From Actibacterium pelagium (GTDB taxonomy: Bacteria > Pseudomonadota > Alphaproteobacteria > Rhodobacterales > Rhodobacteraceae): a DNA stretch of 64,000 nt. The notes beneath the pieces are model-generated. The model had not been told where the DNA came from and made no database searches. It worked only from the letters and a program-made list of their open reading frames with translations. A program made the translations under genes and the position numbers. This document shows, piece by piece, positions 25,849 to 34,745 of the stretch. Position 1 is the stretch's first letter; each line of letters opens with the position of its first letter. The stretch is taken from the NCBI RefSeq assembly GCF_002285415.1, contig NZ_NSBU01000007.1, positions 1,450,583-1,514,582 on the forward strand, given 5' to 3'.

Positions 25849-27411
25849 ATGACCGCAGTTGAAAATCAGGGGCAGCCGTCTTCGGCTGCCCCCGCAATCG
25901 AGTTGAAGGGCATTTCCAAAGCCTTCGGCCCGGTTCAAGCCAATAAAGACATTTCGATCCGTGTGATGCCGGGAACGGTTCACGGGATCATCGGCGAAAA
26001 CGGGGCGGGGAAATCCACCCTGATGTCGATCCTGTTCGGGTTCTACAAAGCCGATGCGGGTGAGATTTTTATCAACGGCAACCTGACCCAGATTCCAGAC
26101 AGCCAAGCAGCGATCAGCGCGGGCATTGGCATGGTCTTCCAGCACTTCAAGCTGGTCCAGAACTTCACGGTTCTGGAAAACGTGATCCTTGGGACCGAAG
26201 ACGGTGCGATGTTGCGCACCTCTTTGTCCAAGGCACGCACCGAGCTGGAACGCCTTTCCGAAGAGTACGAACTCCACGTGGACCCTGACGAGCTGATCGA
26301 AGAGCTCAGCGTCGGGCACCAGCAGCGTGTCGAGATCCTCAAGGCCCTGTATCGCAAGGCGGAAATCCTGATCCTTGATGAGCCTACCGGGGTGCTGACC
26401 CCGGCCGAGGCCGACCACCTGTTCCGCATCCTTGATAACCTGCGGGCAGAGGGGAAGACGATCATCCTGATCACGCACAAGCTGCGCGAGATCATGCATA
26501 TCACCGACACGGTCAGCGTGATGCGGCGCGGCGAGATGACCGCCACCGTCAAAACCGCCGAGACCTCGCCCGAGGAGCTGGCCGAGCTGATGGTCGGCCG
26601 CAAGGTCCTGCTGCGGGTCGACAAAGCCCCTGCCAAACCCGGCAAACCAATCCTTGAGGTTTCAAACCTTCAGGTCACCGATGAAGACGGCGTCAAACGC
26701 CTGAAGGGCATTGATCTGCATGTCCGCGCAGGAGAGATCCTTGGCATCGCCGGGGTCTCTGGGAATGGCCAGTCCGCACTTCTGCATGTGCTGGGCGGCG
26801 TGACCCAAGCGACCGGTGAGGTGAAGATCAACGGCACCCCCCTGCCCCTGACCGGCCCCAAGGCCAACGGACGCACCCGCCGCGAGGCCGGGATTTCTCA
26901 TGTGCCCGAAGACCGCCACCGCGAGGGGCTGATCCTTGAATTCTCGGCCTGGGAAAACATGGCTTTTGGCTACCATCACGATCCGGCGTACCAGTCGGGC
27001 CTTTTGATGAACAACAAGGCCATCCGCGAAGACACCGTTAAAAAGATGGAACTCTTCGACGTTCGCCCGCCGATCCCCACGATTTCCGCCAAAAGCTTTT
27101 CCGGCGGTAACCAGCAAAAGCTGGTTCTGGCACGCGAGATCGAGCGCGACCCTGATCTTCTTCTGGTCGGCCAGCCCACCCGGGGCGTTGACATTGGTGC
27201 GATCGAGTTTATCCACCAGCAACTCATCGAACTGCGTGACAGCGGCAAAGCGATCCTTTTGGTCTCGGTCGAACTGGACGAGATCATGTCGCTGTCGGAC
27301 CGCATCGCGGTGATGTTCGATGGCAAGATCATGGGCGAACGCCTGCCAAGCGAAACCAATGAGACCGAACTTGGCCTGCTCATGGCCGGGATGAGCGGAG
27401 AGGCTGCGTAA
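25849..27411 (+). CDS. ABC transporter ATPase with two fused nucleotide-binding domains (NupA/RbsA type)
   Basis: A 520-residue protein. The first domain has canonical Walker A 'GENGAGKSTLMS', signature 'LSVGHQQRVEIL' and Walker B 'LILDEPTGVLTPAE'. The second has a degenerate Walker A 'GVSGNGQSALLH' and signature 'FSGGNQQKLVLAREI' followed by 'LLLVGQPTRGVD'. This asymmetric pair is typical for sugar and nucleoside importers of the RbsA/NupA class. It energises uptake through the two downstream permeases. Confidence 0.94.
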   Translation: MTAVENQGQPSSAAPAIELKGISKAFGPVQANKDISIRVMPGTVHGIIGENGAGKSTLMSILFGFYKADAGEIFINGNLTQIPDSQAAISAGIGMVFQHFKLVQNFTVLENVILGTEDGAMLRTSLSKARTELERLSEEYELHVDPDELIEELSVGHQQRVEILKALYRKAEILILDEPTGVLTPAEADHLFRILDNLRAEGKTIILITHKLREIMHITDTVSVMRRGEMTATVKTAETSPEELAELMVGRKVLLRVDKAPAKPGKPILEVSNLQVTDEDGVKRLKGIDLHVRAGEILGIAGVSGNGQSALLHVLGGVTQATGEVKINGTPLPLTGPKANGRTRREAGISHVPEDRHREGLILEFSAWENMAFGYHHDPAYQSGLLMNNKAIREDTVKKMELFDVRPPIPTISAKSFSGGNQQKLVLAREIERDPDLLLVGQPTRGVDIGAIEFIHQQLIELRDSGKAILLVSVELDEIMSLSDRIAVMFDGKIMGERLPSETNETELGLLMAGMSGEAA

Positions 27412-27412
27412 G

Positions 27413-28501
27413 ATGGACAGACTTCCCCAATGGGCGGACGTGTTCCTGATCCCCCTGATCAGCGTCCTAATCGCCTTTGCAATTTCGGGCCTTGTGATCG
27501 TCGGGATCGGCGAAGACCCGGTTGTTGCCGTGCAGACCATGATTTCGGGCGCGCTTGGCTCGACCTATGGCTGGGGCTACACGCTATATTACGCCACCAA
27601 CTTCATCTTTACCGGGCTGGCCGTTTCGGTCGCCTTCCACGCGCGCCTGTTCAACATTGGCGGCGAGGGGCAGGCCCTTTTGGGCGGGCTTGGCGTTGCC
27701 CTAGTCTGTCTGGCAGTTGACTGGCCGCATTGGCTGGTCGCCCTGCCGGTGGCCATGATTGCAGGCGCCCTGTTTGGCGCGGCATGGGCTGCGGTTCCAG
27801 CCTATCTGCAGGCCAAGCGCGGCAGCCATATCGTTATCACCACGATCATGTTCAACTTCATCGCGGCCGCCCTGCTGAACTATGTGCTTGTGAACCACCT
27901 GAAACCGCCTCGGGCCCAAGACCCGTCCTCGGCGCGGTTCCCGTCTGGCACCAACCTGCCCACCTTCCAGGACATGTTCTCGACCGCAGAGACCACCCTT
28001 TTCCGGGGTGCCCCGGTCAATATCACCTTCTTCATCGCGCTCATCGCCTGCCTTCTTGTCTGGCTGCTGATCTGGCGCACGAAACTGGGGTATCAGATCC
28101 GGTCCTACGGCCAGTCCGAACCCGCCGCGATCTATGCCGGGATCAGCCCGGTGCGGATCACCATGATCGCCATGCTGATCTCTGGTGGTCTGGCCGGCAT
28201 GATGGCGATCAACAACGTCATGGGAGAGGCCGAAAAGCTGGTCCTGAACGCAGTCGAAGGCGCGGGCTTTATCGGCATCGCGGTCGCCCTGATGGGCCGC
28301 AACCACCCCGTCGGTGTGATCCTTGCCGGGTTCCTGTTTGGCTTTCTTGTCCAAGGCGGGGCAGAGCTGCAATTCACCACCAGCATCCCGCGTGACCTGA
28401 TCGTAGTCATTCAGGCGCTGGTCATTCTGTTCACCGGCGCACTGGACAACATGGTGCGTATCCCGCTGGCTAAACTGTTTACCCGGAAAGGAGGCGCGTG
28501 A
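27413..28501 (+). CDS. Nucleoside-type ABC transporter permease (first subunit)
   Basis: A 362-residue permease with 8-10 hydrophobic helices of the BPD_transp_2 (RbsC/NupB) group. Recognisable segments are 'FHARLFNIGGEGQALLGGLGVALV', 'KRGSHIVITTIMFNFIAAALLNYVL' and 'GAGFIGIAVALMGRNHPVGVILAGFLFGFLVQGGAELQ'. It starts 1 bp after the ATPase stop and shares one base with the next permease. Confidence 0.93.
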   Translation: MDRLPQWADVFLIPLISVLIAFAISGLVIVGIGEDPVVAVQTMISGALGSTYGWGYTLYYATNFIFTGLAVSVAFHARLFNIGGEGQALLGGLGVALVCLAVDWPHWLVALPVAMIAGALFGAAWAAVPAYLQAKRGSHIVITTIMFNFIAAALLNYVLVNHLKPPRAQDPSSARFPSGTNLPTFQDMFSTAETTLFRGAPVNITFFIALIACLLVWLLIWRTKLGYQIRSYGQSEPAAIYAGISPVRITMIAMLISGGLAGMMAINNVMGEAEKLVLNAVEGAGFIGIAVALMGRNHPVGVILAGFLFGFLVQGGAELQFTTSIPRDLIVVIQALVILFTGALDNMVRIPLAKLFTRKGGA

Positions 28502-29463
28502 TGGATCTTGAAACGCTGCTTCAGGTGCTCGACAGCACCATCCGCCTTGCCACGCCGCTTCTGCTGGCCTGTCTGGCGGGGCTCTTTTCCGAACGCGCGG
28601 GCATCTTCGACATCGGCCTAGAGGGTAAGATGCTGGCTGCGGCCTTCTTCTCGGGCGCTGTCGCCTACACCACCGGCACGGTCTGGCTTGGCCTTCTGGC
28701 GGGCATCGCGGCCTCGCTGACCCTGTCAGGCATCCACGGGTTGGCCTCGATCACTTTCAGAGGGAACCAGCTGATTTCAGGTGTTGCGATCAACTTCCTT
28801 GCCTCGGGCATGACGGTGGTCATAGCCGAGGATTGGTTCAGGCAAGGCGGTCGTACGCCGTCGCTGGTCGGTGACGCCCGGTTCAAACCCATCGAACTGC
28901 CCCTGTCCGGCATCGACATCCCCCTGATCGGGCCGATTTATACGGACCTGATTTCTGGACATACAATTCTGGTCTATCTGGCCTTACTGCTGGTTCCGGC
29001 CAGCTGGTGGCTTCTGTACCGCACACGGTTCGGCCTGCGTCTGCGCGCCGTAGGTGAAAACCCCGCAGCGGTCGATACCGCAGGAATTAACGTCACCGGG
29101 CTGCGCTTTGCCGCGGTCGGCATCTGTGGCGTCCTTTGTGGTATCGCGGGCGCTTATCTGGCCACGGCCCTGCAAGCTGGCTTCGTCAAAGAAATGAGCG
29201 CAGGACGCGGATTTATCGCCCTTGCGGCCTTGATTTTCGCCAAGTGGCGGCCCTGGCACGCGCTGGTCGCCTGTTTGCTGTTCGGCCTGTTGCAGGCTCT
29301 GTCCCTACGTCCTGACGTTGTGACAGCGATGACCAGCTTCGACGTACCAGTGCAATTGCTGGACGCTCTGCCCTATATCCTGACCGTCGTGATCCTTGCG
29401 GGCTTTGTCGGCAAAGCCATCCCGCCGCGCGCCGGTGGCGAGCCCTACGTCAAAGAGCAGTAA
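28501..29463 (+). CDS. Nucleoside-type ABC transporter permease (second subunit)
   Basis: A 320-residue BPD_transp_2 permease (RbsC/NupC-like): 'RAGIFDIGLEGKMLAAAFFSGAVAY', 'LASITFRGNQLISGVAINFLASGMT', 'GENPAAVDTAGINVTGLRFAAVGICGVLCGIAGAYLA' and 'GRGFIALAALIFAKWRPWHALVACLLFGLLQAL'. The ATG at 28501 is preferred over GTG at 28498 because AAAGGAGG lies 6 bp upstream of it. Together with 24842-28501 this forms a complete importer; with DeoD at 41604 it suits nucleoside salvage, but the substrate is not proven. Confidence 0.93.
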   Translation: MDLETLLQVLDSTIRLATPLLLACLAGLFSERAGIFDIGLEGKMLAAAFFSGAVAYTTGTVWLGLLAGIAASLTLSGIHGLASITFRGNQLISGVAINFLASGMTVVIAEDWFRQGGRTPSLVGDARFKPIELPLSGIDIPLIGPIYTDLISGHTILVYLALLLVPASWWLLYRTRFGLRLRAVGENPAAVDTAGINVTGLRFAAVGICGVLCGIAGAYLATALQAGFVKEMSAGRGFIALAALIFAKWRPWHALVACLLFGLLQALSLRPDVVTAMTSFDVPVQLLDALPYILTVVILAGFVGKAIPPRAGGEPYVKEQ

Positions 29464-29490
29464 CCCCAAGCGCCCTCATTGCGCCTTGCA

Positions 29491-29518
29491 AGTCTCCCTA
29501 CATCTGGCTAGGGAGACT
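29491..29518 (+). promoter_or_regulatory. Perfect 10-bp hairpin enclosing the ribosome binding site of the TauE/SafE gene
   Basis: AGTCTCCCTA (29491-29500) and TAGGGAGACT (29509-29518) form a perfect stem with an 8-nt loop. The only good Shine-Dalgarno for the ATG at 29521, AGGGAG, lies in the right arm, so the folded RNA would block initiation. No T run follows, which argues against a terminator of the upstream ABC operon. A DNA operator dyad is the alternative. Confidence 0.6.
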
Positions 29519-29520
29519 CC

Positions 29521-30441
29521 ATGCAGATATACCTCCCCATAGCCGAGGTTTCGGTGAACGCTTTCCTGCTTTTAGGGCTGGGCGGCATGGTTGGGATATT
29601 ATCTGGTATGTTCGGTGTGGGCGGCGGTTTCTTGATGACGCCGCTTTTGTTTTTCATAGGCATCCCACCCGCCGTCGCCGTCGCAACTGAAGCTAACCAG
29701 ATCGTAGCCTCGTCCTTTTCGGGCGTGCTGGCCCATTTGCGAAGACGCACCGTTGATTTCAAAATGGGTGGGGTCTTGATGGCGGGCGGCATCGTTGGTG
29801 CGGCGCTTGGTATTGTCCTATTCAACTTCCTCAAAAGCCTTGGCCAGGTCGAGCTTCTGATCAGCCTTTGCTACGTCGTCTTTCTGGGTGTCGTCGGCTC
29901 GCTGATGTTCATCGAAAGCGTGCGCGCGATCCGCCGGTCCCGCTCTTCCGGGGCAATGCCGCCGAAGCGGCGTCAACGGTCTTGGGTCCACGCCCTGCCG
30001 ATGAAGATGAAATTCCGGACCTCGGGGCTGTACATCTCAGTCTTCCCGCCGCTTCTGGTGGGCTGTGTTGTTGGCGTTCTGGCCGCGATCATGGGGGTTG
30101 GCGGCGGATTCATCATGGTACCTGCCATGATCTATATCCTTGGGATGCCGACCAAAGTGGTTGTCGGCACCTCGCTTCTGCAGATCATCGCCGTAACCGC
30201 GTTTACCACGCTGATGCACGCGACCACGAACCAGACCGTCGACATGGCACTGGCACTTCTGCTGCTGATCGGCGGCGTTGTCGGTGCGCAGATTGGCACC
30301 CGGATCGGCGTCTATCTGAAGGCTGAACAACTGCGCGTCCTGCTGGCGATCATGGTTCTGGCAGTCTGTTTGAAACTGGCGCTAGACCTGCTGATTCAAC
30401 CGTCCGAGCTGTATTCGCTTGGCGCAGGGGGTGGTCACTAA
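29521..30441 (+). CDS. TauE/SafE family permease, paired with a TIGR02186 protein
   Basis: A 306-residue membrane protein with about 8 helices and two glycine-rich family loops: 'GILSGMFGVGGGFLMTPLLFFIGIPPAVAVATEANQIVASSFSG' and 'GVLAAIMGVGGGFIMVPAMIYILGMPTKVVVGTSLLQIIAV'. This near-repeat reflects the two-fold architecture. It is coupled by a 1-bp overlap (TAATG) to the TIGR02186 gene, a recurring alphaproteobacterial pair whose substrate I cannot name. An SD-sequestering hairpin lies just upstream. Confidence 0.93.
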   Translation: MQIYLPIAEVSVNAFLLLGLGGMVGILSGMFGVGGGFLMTPLLFFIGIPPAVAVATEANQIVASSFSGVLAHLRRRTVDFKMGGVLMAGGIVGAALGIVLFNFLKSLGQVELLISLCYVVFLGVVGSLMFIESVRAIRRSRSSGAMPPKRRQRSWVHALPMKMKFRTSGLYISVFPPLLVGCVVGVLAAIMGVGGGFIMVPAMIYILGMPTKVVVGTSLLQIIAVTAFTTLMHATTNQTVDMALALLLLIGGVVGAQIGTRIGVYLKAEQLRVLLAIMVLAVCLKLALDLLIQPSELYSLGAGGGH

Positions 30442-31205
30442 TGATCCGTCGCCTGATCAGTCTGCTGATCTTGTGCCTGTTGGCCGCCCTGCCCGCCCGC
30501 GGGGAAGAGGTTGTCGCCGGCCTCAGCCAGACCGACGTGGCGATCACCACCACCTTCAAAGGGTCCGAGATCCTGATCTTCGGCGCCGTCAAACGCGACA
30601 AACCCGCGCCCGAAGACAAGCTGGACGTGATTATCACCGTCTCCAGCCACCTGACCCCGGTCTTGGTCCGCAAGAAAGAGCGGAAGCTTGGCATCTGGGT
30701 GAACGCTGAATCTGCCGAGATTGACTTTGCGCCGACCTTCTATGCGATCCGTTCGACCGCACCGCTGAACGAAATCCTGTCCCCGGCTGCGGACCTGCAA
30801 CATTCCATCTCGGTCCCTCGCGCCATTCGCGCTCATGACGCGCAGCCCTCGGGGGGCACGCGGGACCCGTTTGTCGAGGCCGTGATCCGCATCCGTACCG
30901 ATCAAGGGGCCTATCAGGTTCAAGAAGAAAGCATCGAGCTGACCGAGGACACGTTGTTCCGTGCCAATGTCGAACTGCCGTCGAACCTGACAGAGGGCGA
31001 CTATCGCACCCGCATCTTCCTGTTACGCAATAATCAGGTGATCGACGCCTATGAGACCACACTAGACGTGCGCAAGGTGGGGCTGGAACGCTGGATCTAC
31101 AACCTCGCCCACGAGCATTCCCTGATCTATGGGCTCTTGTCGCTGATCATCGCGATTGCCGCTGGCTGGGGCGCTTCGGCCTTCTTCCGCCTGCTGAAAA
31201 ACTAG
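30441..31205 (+). CDS. TIGR02186-family periplasmic protein with a C-terminal membrane anchor
   Basis: A 254-residue protein: N-terminal signal ('LISLLILCLLAALPARG-EE'), a beta-rich periplasmic domain ('GLSQTDVAITTTFKGSEILIFGAVKRD', 'RKLGIWVNAESAEIDFAPTFYAIRSTAPLNEIL', 'LFRANVELPSNLTEGDYRTRIFLLRN') and one C-terminal membrane helix near residues 230-250 followed by a short basic tail. It resembles the TIGR02186 family, whose genes typically follow TauE/SafE permeases. It may be an accessory subunit of that transporter; this is inference from pairing. Confidence 0.85.
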   Translation: MIRRLISLLILCLLAALPARGEEVVAGLSQTDVAITTTFKGSEILIFGAVKRDKPAPEDKLDVIITVSSHLTPVLVRKKERKLGIWVNAESAEIDFAPTFYAIRSTAPLNEILSPAADLQHSISVPRAIRAHDAQPSGGTRDPFVEAVIRIRTDQGAYQVQEESIELTEDTLFRANVELPSNLTEGDYRTRIFLLRNNQVIDAYETTLDVRKVGLERWIYNLAHEHSLIYGLLSLIIAIAAGWGASAFFRLLKN

Positions 31206-31244
31206 ACCCGCCCGGGATAGGGCACCGTGGTCGCAATGACCGCC

Positions 31245-32777
31245 CTAGTCGTTGCTTTCCTCTGCCTTCAACTCCAACGGCGCTGCCGCAGGTCGCAGAT
31301 CGGCCACACTTAGCGGCTCGGTCGGTTTTCCCAACCGGTTCCGTACCACCCAGCACAGCCGGTTTTCAGCCCGCGTAATCGCCACATAGGCCAGTCGTTT
31401 CCACAGGGGCTGGCCCGCCTCGACCCGGCCCATCCGCGCCGCCGCCCACAGGTCCGGCGCGAACACTTGCACCGTGTCCCATTGCGAGCCCTGCGCCTTG
31501 TGGATTGTCACCGCGGCCCCATGCAGGAACGCCGCCCCCATGCGGGCGGCATAGGGGATGAAGGGCTCTTCCTCGTCCGGCAGTTCGATCTTGATGATCG
31601 AGGCCGCCGACACCCGCGGGTCCTCTGCCCCCATCACATGCAGGCGCGAGAACCCAGGCCGCTTCCCCGGTCCCAGATAGACCACCTGAGCCCCCTTGAT
31701 CAGCCCGCGCGCCTCTAGGTCCAGCCGCTTCTTGCGGTGTTTCAGCGGCAGCTCGATCCCGTCACAAATCAGGGGCTCTCCGGGCAGCAATTCATCCGCA
31801 GGCGCGCCATAGGCCGCGCGAAACGCATGGATCAACCGAATGCGGGTCGCATTGCGCCAGACCAGCACGGGCGACCGCGCCATCAGGCCGCTTTCCACCC
31901 GCTGCGCCATTACCACCCGCTCATCTTTACGCGCAGTATCCGCGATCATCTGTTCGAAATCCTCGAACCCCAGACTGTCGTCGGACAGGGCGTGGGCAAG
32001 GTCCAGAATGGGGTTGTCCTGCGTCTGGCGGTGGACGCGATGCAGGATCAGCTTGCGCGTCTCTGCCATGTCGTCAAAGACCATCTTCCCCGACTGGTTC
32101 ACAGGCGCCAGCTGCGCCGGATCGCCAAAGACGATCAGCGTGCTGAAAATTTCCTGCAGGTCCTCGAACTGGCGCTCGTCCAGCATCGAGGCCTCGTCCA
32201 CGAAACCGATATCCAGCGGCTCTTCGCGCCGCTTCCAGCCCGTGATGAAATCTGACCCGCGCAGTCCCGCAGCGGCCAAAGCTCCGGGGATCGACTTGTT
32301 CGACTGGTAGAAGGCAAAGGCGCGGTCCAGCGCCTCTTCGGTCAGCCCTTCGATCTCTGGCTTCTCGGCGTTGCCAGCAAGCCAATCGGCAATCTTCTCG
32401 TATTCGGGATCATAGACGGGCGTGTACAGGATGCGGTGGATCGTCGTGGCCGGAACCCCGCGATTGCGCAACACGCTCGCCGCCTTGTTGGTCGGGGCCA
32501 AGATCGCCAGCGTCCGCCGGTCCTTGCGGCGGCGGCCCTCATAATCGCCCGAGACGGTTTCAACCCCCGCCTCTTCCAATGCCTTGTAAAGCTCTGCCAA
32601 GAGCAGCGTCTTGCCCGACCCCGCCTTGCCGATCACAGCCAGAACCTTGCTTCCGCGCCCTTCGACACGTGGGGTCAAAAGCGCTTCTTCAAGGTCCACA
32701 CCGACCGAGCGTAACATCTCTGTTACGCGGTCAAAGGCTTCGGCCTGATCGTCGGAAAACTGCACGGCATTCGTCAT
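31245..32777 (-). CDS. RecD-like superfamily 1 ATP-dependent helicase
   Basis: A 510-residue SF1B helicase. Walker A is 'VIGKAGSGKTLLLAEL' (near residue 50), motif Ia follows in 'LAPTNKAASVLRNRGVPATTIHRIL', Walker B is 'FVDEASMLD', motif III is 'LIVFGDPAQLAPV', and the C-terminal UvrD_C_2 motifs are 'GAAVTIHKAQGSQWDTVQVF' and 'RLAYVAITRAENRLCWV'. It has no RecB/RecC neighbours and is shorter than RecD2, so it is a stand-alone RecD/Pif1-like helicase of unknown job in DNA metabolism. It is divergent from the next gene across 138 bp. Confidence 0.92.
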   Translation of the reverse strand: MTNAVQFSDDQAEAFDRVTEMLRSVGVDLEEALLTPRVEGRGSKVLAVIGKAGSGKTLLLAELYKALEEAGVETVSGDYEGRRRKDRRTLAILAPTNKAASVLRNRGVPATTIHRILYTPVYDPEYEKIADWLAGNAEKPEIEGLTEEALDRAFAFYQSNKSIPGALAAAGLRGSDFITGWKRREEPLDIGFVDEASMLDERQFEDLQEIFSTLIVFGDPAQLAPVNQSGKMVFDDMAETRKLILHRVHRQTQDNPILDLAHALSDDSLGFEDFEQMIADTARKDERVVMAQRVESGLMARSPVLVWRNATRIRLIHAFRAAYGAPADELLPGEPLICDGIELPLKHRKKRLDLEARGLIKGAQVVYLGPGKRPGFSRLHVMGAEDPRVSAASIIKIELPDEEEPFIPYAARMGAAFLHGAAVTIHKAQGSQWDTVQVFAPDLWAAARMGRVEAGQPLWKRLAYVAITRAENRLCWVVRNRLGKPTEPLSVADLRPAAAPLELKAEESND

Positions 32778-32915
32778 GCGCCGACCCTAGCGCCCCGCCC
32801 CGCCGGGGACCAGAGCGCATCGCCCGGACTGCGAAAAGACAAGCACTTGCCTCACCCGCCGTTTCGGCCAATTCTGATACCCAACGAGCATGGCAAAGAT
32901 CGGAGACCTTGGTCC

Positions 32916-33497
32916 ATGAAACAAACCATCAAAAAAGCCCAAAAACTCTTGCTACCCCTGTGGCTGATCCTAGCGGCCTCTACGGCGTTCGCGCAGCAAC
33001 TTGGCGGCGGCGGAATGCATGGTCACGGGGCGGACGGAACGGGACATGACATGCGGAACATGCCCGGCCTTCAGGGCGAAAACGTCACCAAAGGCGAAAC
33101 GGCCGATCTGGCGACCATGTTCCAGACCTTTCCGCAAATCGACCGCGAAGTCACCAACCTGCCCAACGGTATTCGGGCTGTCACCCGCTCTGACAACCCG
33201 CAGGTCAAAGACGCGATCGTGCGGCATGTCATCGACATGATCGCAAGGGTAGAGGCCGGTGATGACCCCAAGGTTTTCATCCAAAGTCCGACCTTGGATA
33301 TCTTCTTTGAACGCTACGAAGCCCTGACTACGCAGGTCGAGGTCACCGAGGACGGTGTTATCGTAACCCAGACCTCCGATGACCCGGAGCTCGTTGAAGC
33401 CATGCATATTCACGCAGCAGAAGTCTCTGCCATGGCCGATCAGGGCATGCGCGCAGTCCACCAGATGATGATGGAACGCGCGCAGAACGCTCAGTAA
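32916..33497 (+). CDS. Secreted His/Met-rich protein of unknown function with an internal repeat
   Basis: A 193-residue protein with a signal peptide ('LLLPLWLILAASTAFA-QQ'). After it comes a His/Met/Gly-rich stretch 'GGGMHGHGADGTGHDMRNMPG' that could bind a metal such as copper. The rest holds two related units: 'GIRAVTRSDNPQVKDAIVRHVIDM' and 'GVIVTQTSDDPELVEAMHIHAAEVSAM', each with an (R/T)SD(N/D)P step followed by a His-bearing helix. I do not recognise a named family with certainty. The start at 32916 is chosen because it begins the signal peptide. It lies 28 bp before the antiporter gene and is likely co-transcribed with it. Confidence 0.75.
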   Translation: MKQTIKKAQKLLLPLWLILAASTAFAQQLGGGGMHGHGADGTGHDMRNMPGLQGENVTKGETADLATMFQTFPQIDREVTNLPNGIRAVTRSDNPQVKDAIVRHVIDMIARVEAGDDPKVFIQSPTLDIFFERYEALTTQVEVTEDGVIVTQTSDDPELVEAMHIHAAEVSAMADQGMRAVHQMMMERAQNAQ

Positions 33498-33525
33498 TCG
33501 GCCCAGTCGTTCAGGATACTGCCCT

Positions 33526-34689
33526 ATGGACCTTGCCCCTATCCTTCTGACCATCGGCGCCCTGTTCATCGTTGGGCTCGCGGCCGACCAGATCGGGCAG
33601 CGAACGCGCCTGCCCCGGGTTACCTTGCTTTTGGCCTGCGGGATCGTCGCGGGGGGCGCGGGGCTAGACCTGATCCCGCCACAGGTAGAGGGCTGGTACG
33701 ACTTCCTTGCGATCACGGCACTGACAATGGTGGCCTTCCTCTTGGGCGGTTCCCTGACAAAGGACAACCTGACAGCCCATGGCAAATCCATCCTGCTGAT
33801 CTCTGTCGCGATCGTGGTTTGCACAGTGGTTCTGGTCAGCCTCGGGCTTTGGCTTCTGGGGTTCGGCCTTGGTCTGGCACTTGTTGTCGGGGCCATCGCA
33901 ACCGCGACGGCCCCTGCCGCCACGCAGGACGCCATCAAGCAATCGGGCAAGGACAACGCCTTTACCGATACACTGAAAGGGATCGTCGCTATCGACGATG
34001 TCTGGGGGCTAATCACCTTCAGCGCGGTGGTGTTACTTGTGCAGCAGATGAACGGTCACACGGATACCGACTTGGTAAGTGGGATCGCCCGGGAACTTGG
34101 CGGTTCCGTGCTTTTGGGTTGCGCGATCGGCTTCCCGGCGGCCTTCCTGACCGGTCGCTTGACCGATGGTGAACCCCTTCAGATCGAGGCGCTGGCGCTG
34201 GTCTTCCTGACCTCGGGCCTGTCCCTGTGGCTAGAGCTTTCCTATCTAATCAGCGGCATGACCGTGGGGCTGATCATCGTCAACAAAGCCCGCCACCACA
34301 CCCGCGCTTTCCACGAGATCGAACACATTCAGTGGCCCTTCATGATCCTGTTCTTCATCCTTGCGGGGGCTTCGCTAGAGACTGAATCCCTTCTGGCGAT
34401 CGGTTGGATCGGCGCGGCCTATATGGTGCTGCGCACCGTATCCAGGATCATCGGCGGGTGGCTCGGGGCCGTTCTTGGCGGTGCCCCGAAGGCGCAACGA
34501 CCGTGGTTCGGCGTCGCCCTTCTGCCGCAGGCGGGTGTTGCAATCGGGATGGCTCTGGTCGCTGGCAAACAGTTCCCAGACTGGTCGGAAACCATCCTTG
34601 CCTTGACCGTGGGCACGACCGTAGCCTTCGAAATCCTTGGGCCAGCCGGCACGCTATGGGCCATTCGCCAGGTCAAGGACCACGACTGA
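33526..34689 (+). CDS. Monovalent cation:proton antiporter (CPA/KefB-NhaP group)
   Basis: A 387-residue protein with about 11-12 hydrophobic helices of the Na_H_Exchanger family. Landmarks are 'FIVGLAADQIGQRTRLPRVTLLLACGIVAGG', 'ATATAPAATQDAIKQSGKDNAFTDTLKGIVAIDDVWGLITFSAVVL' (the conserved acidic ion-site region, here 'AIDDVWG') and 'GGAPKAQRPWFGVALLPQAGVAIGMAL'. It lacks cytosolic TrkA-N domains. It likely exchanges Na+ or K+ for H+, helping pH and salt homeostasis. An intrinsic terminator follows directly. Confidence 0.9.
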   Translation: MDLAPILLTIGALFIVGLAADQIGQRTRLPRVTLLLACGIVAGGAGLDLIPPQVEGWYDFLAITALTMVAFLLGGSLTKDNLTAHGKSILLISVAIVVCTVVLVSLGLWLLGFGLGLALVVGAIATATAPAATQDAIKQSGKDNAFTDTLKGIVAIDDVWGLITFSAVVLLVQQMNGHTDTDLVSGIARELGGSVLLGCAIGFPAAFLTGRLTDGEPLQIEALALVFLTSGLSLWLELSYLISGMTVGLIIVNKARHHTRAFHEIEHIQWPFMILFFILAGASLETESLLAIGWIGAAYMVLRTVSRIIGGWLGAVLGGAPKAQRPWFGVALLPQAGVAIGMALVAGKQFPDWSETILALTVGTTVAFEILGPAGTLWAIRQVKDHD

Positions 34690-34697
34690 CCCAAAAG

Positions 34698-34727
34698 AAA
34701 AACCCCGCCGCAAGCGACGGGGTTTTC
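34698..34727. terminator. Bidirectional intrinsic terminator between the antiporter gene and ccrA
   Basis: AAAACCCCGCCGC and GCGACGGGGTTTT pair with one G-U wobble around an AA loop, flanked by A and T runs. It lies 9 bp after the antiporter stop and 19 bp from the ccrA stop on the other strand, so it can end both transcripts. Confidence 0.88.
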
Positions 34728-34745
34728 ATCTTTATTCACAAGTGC

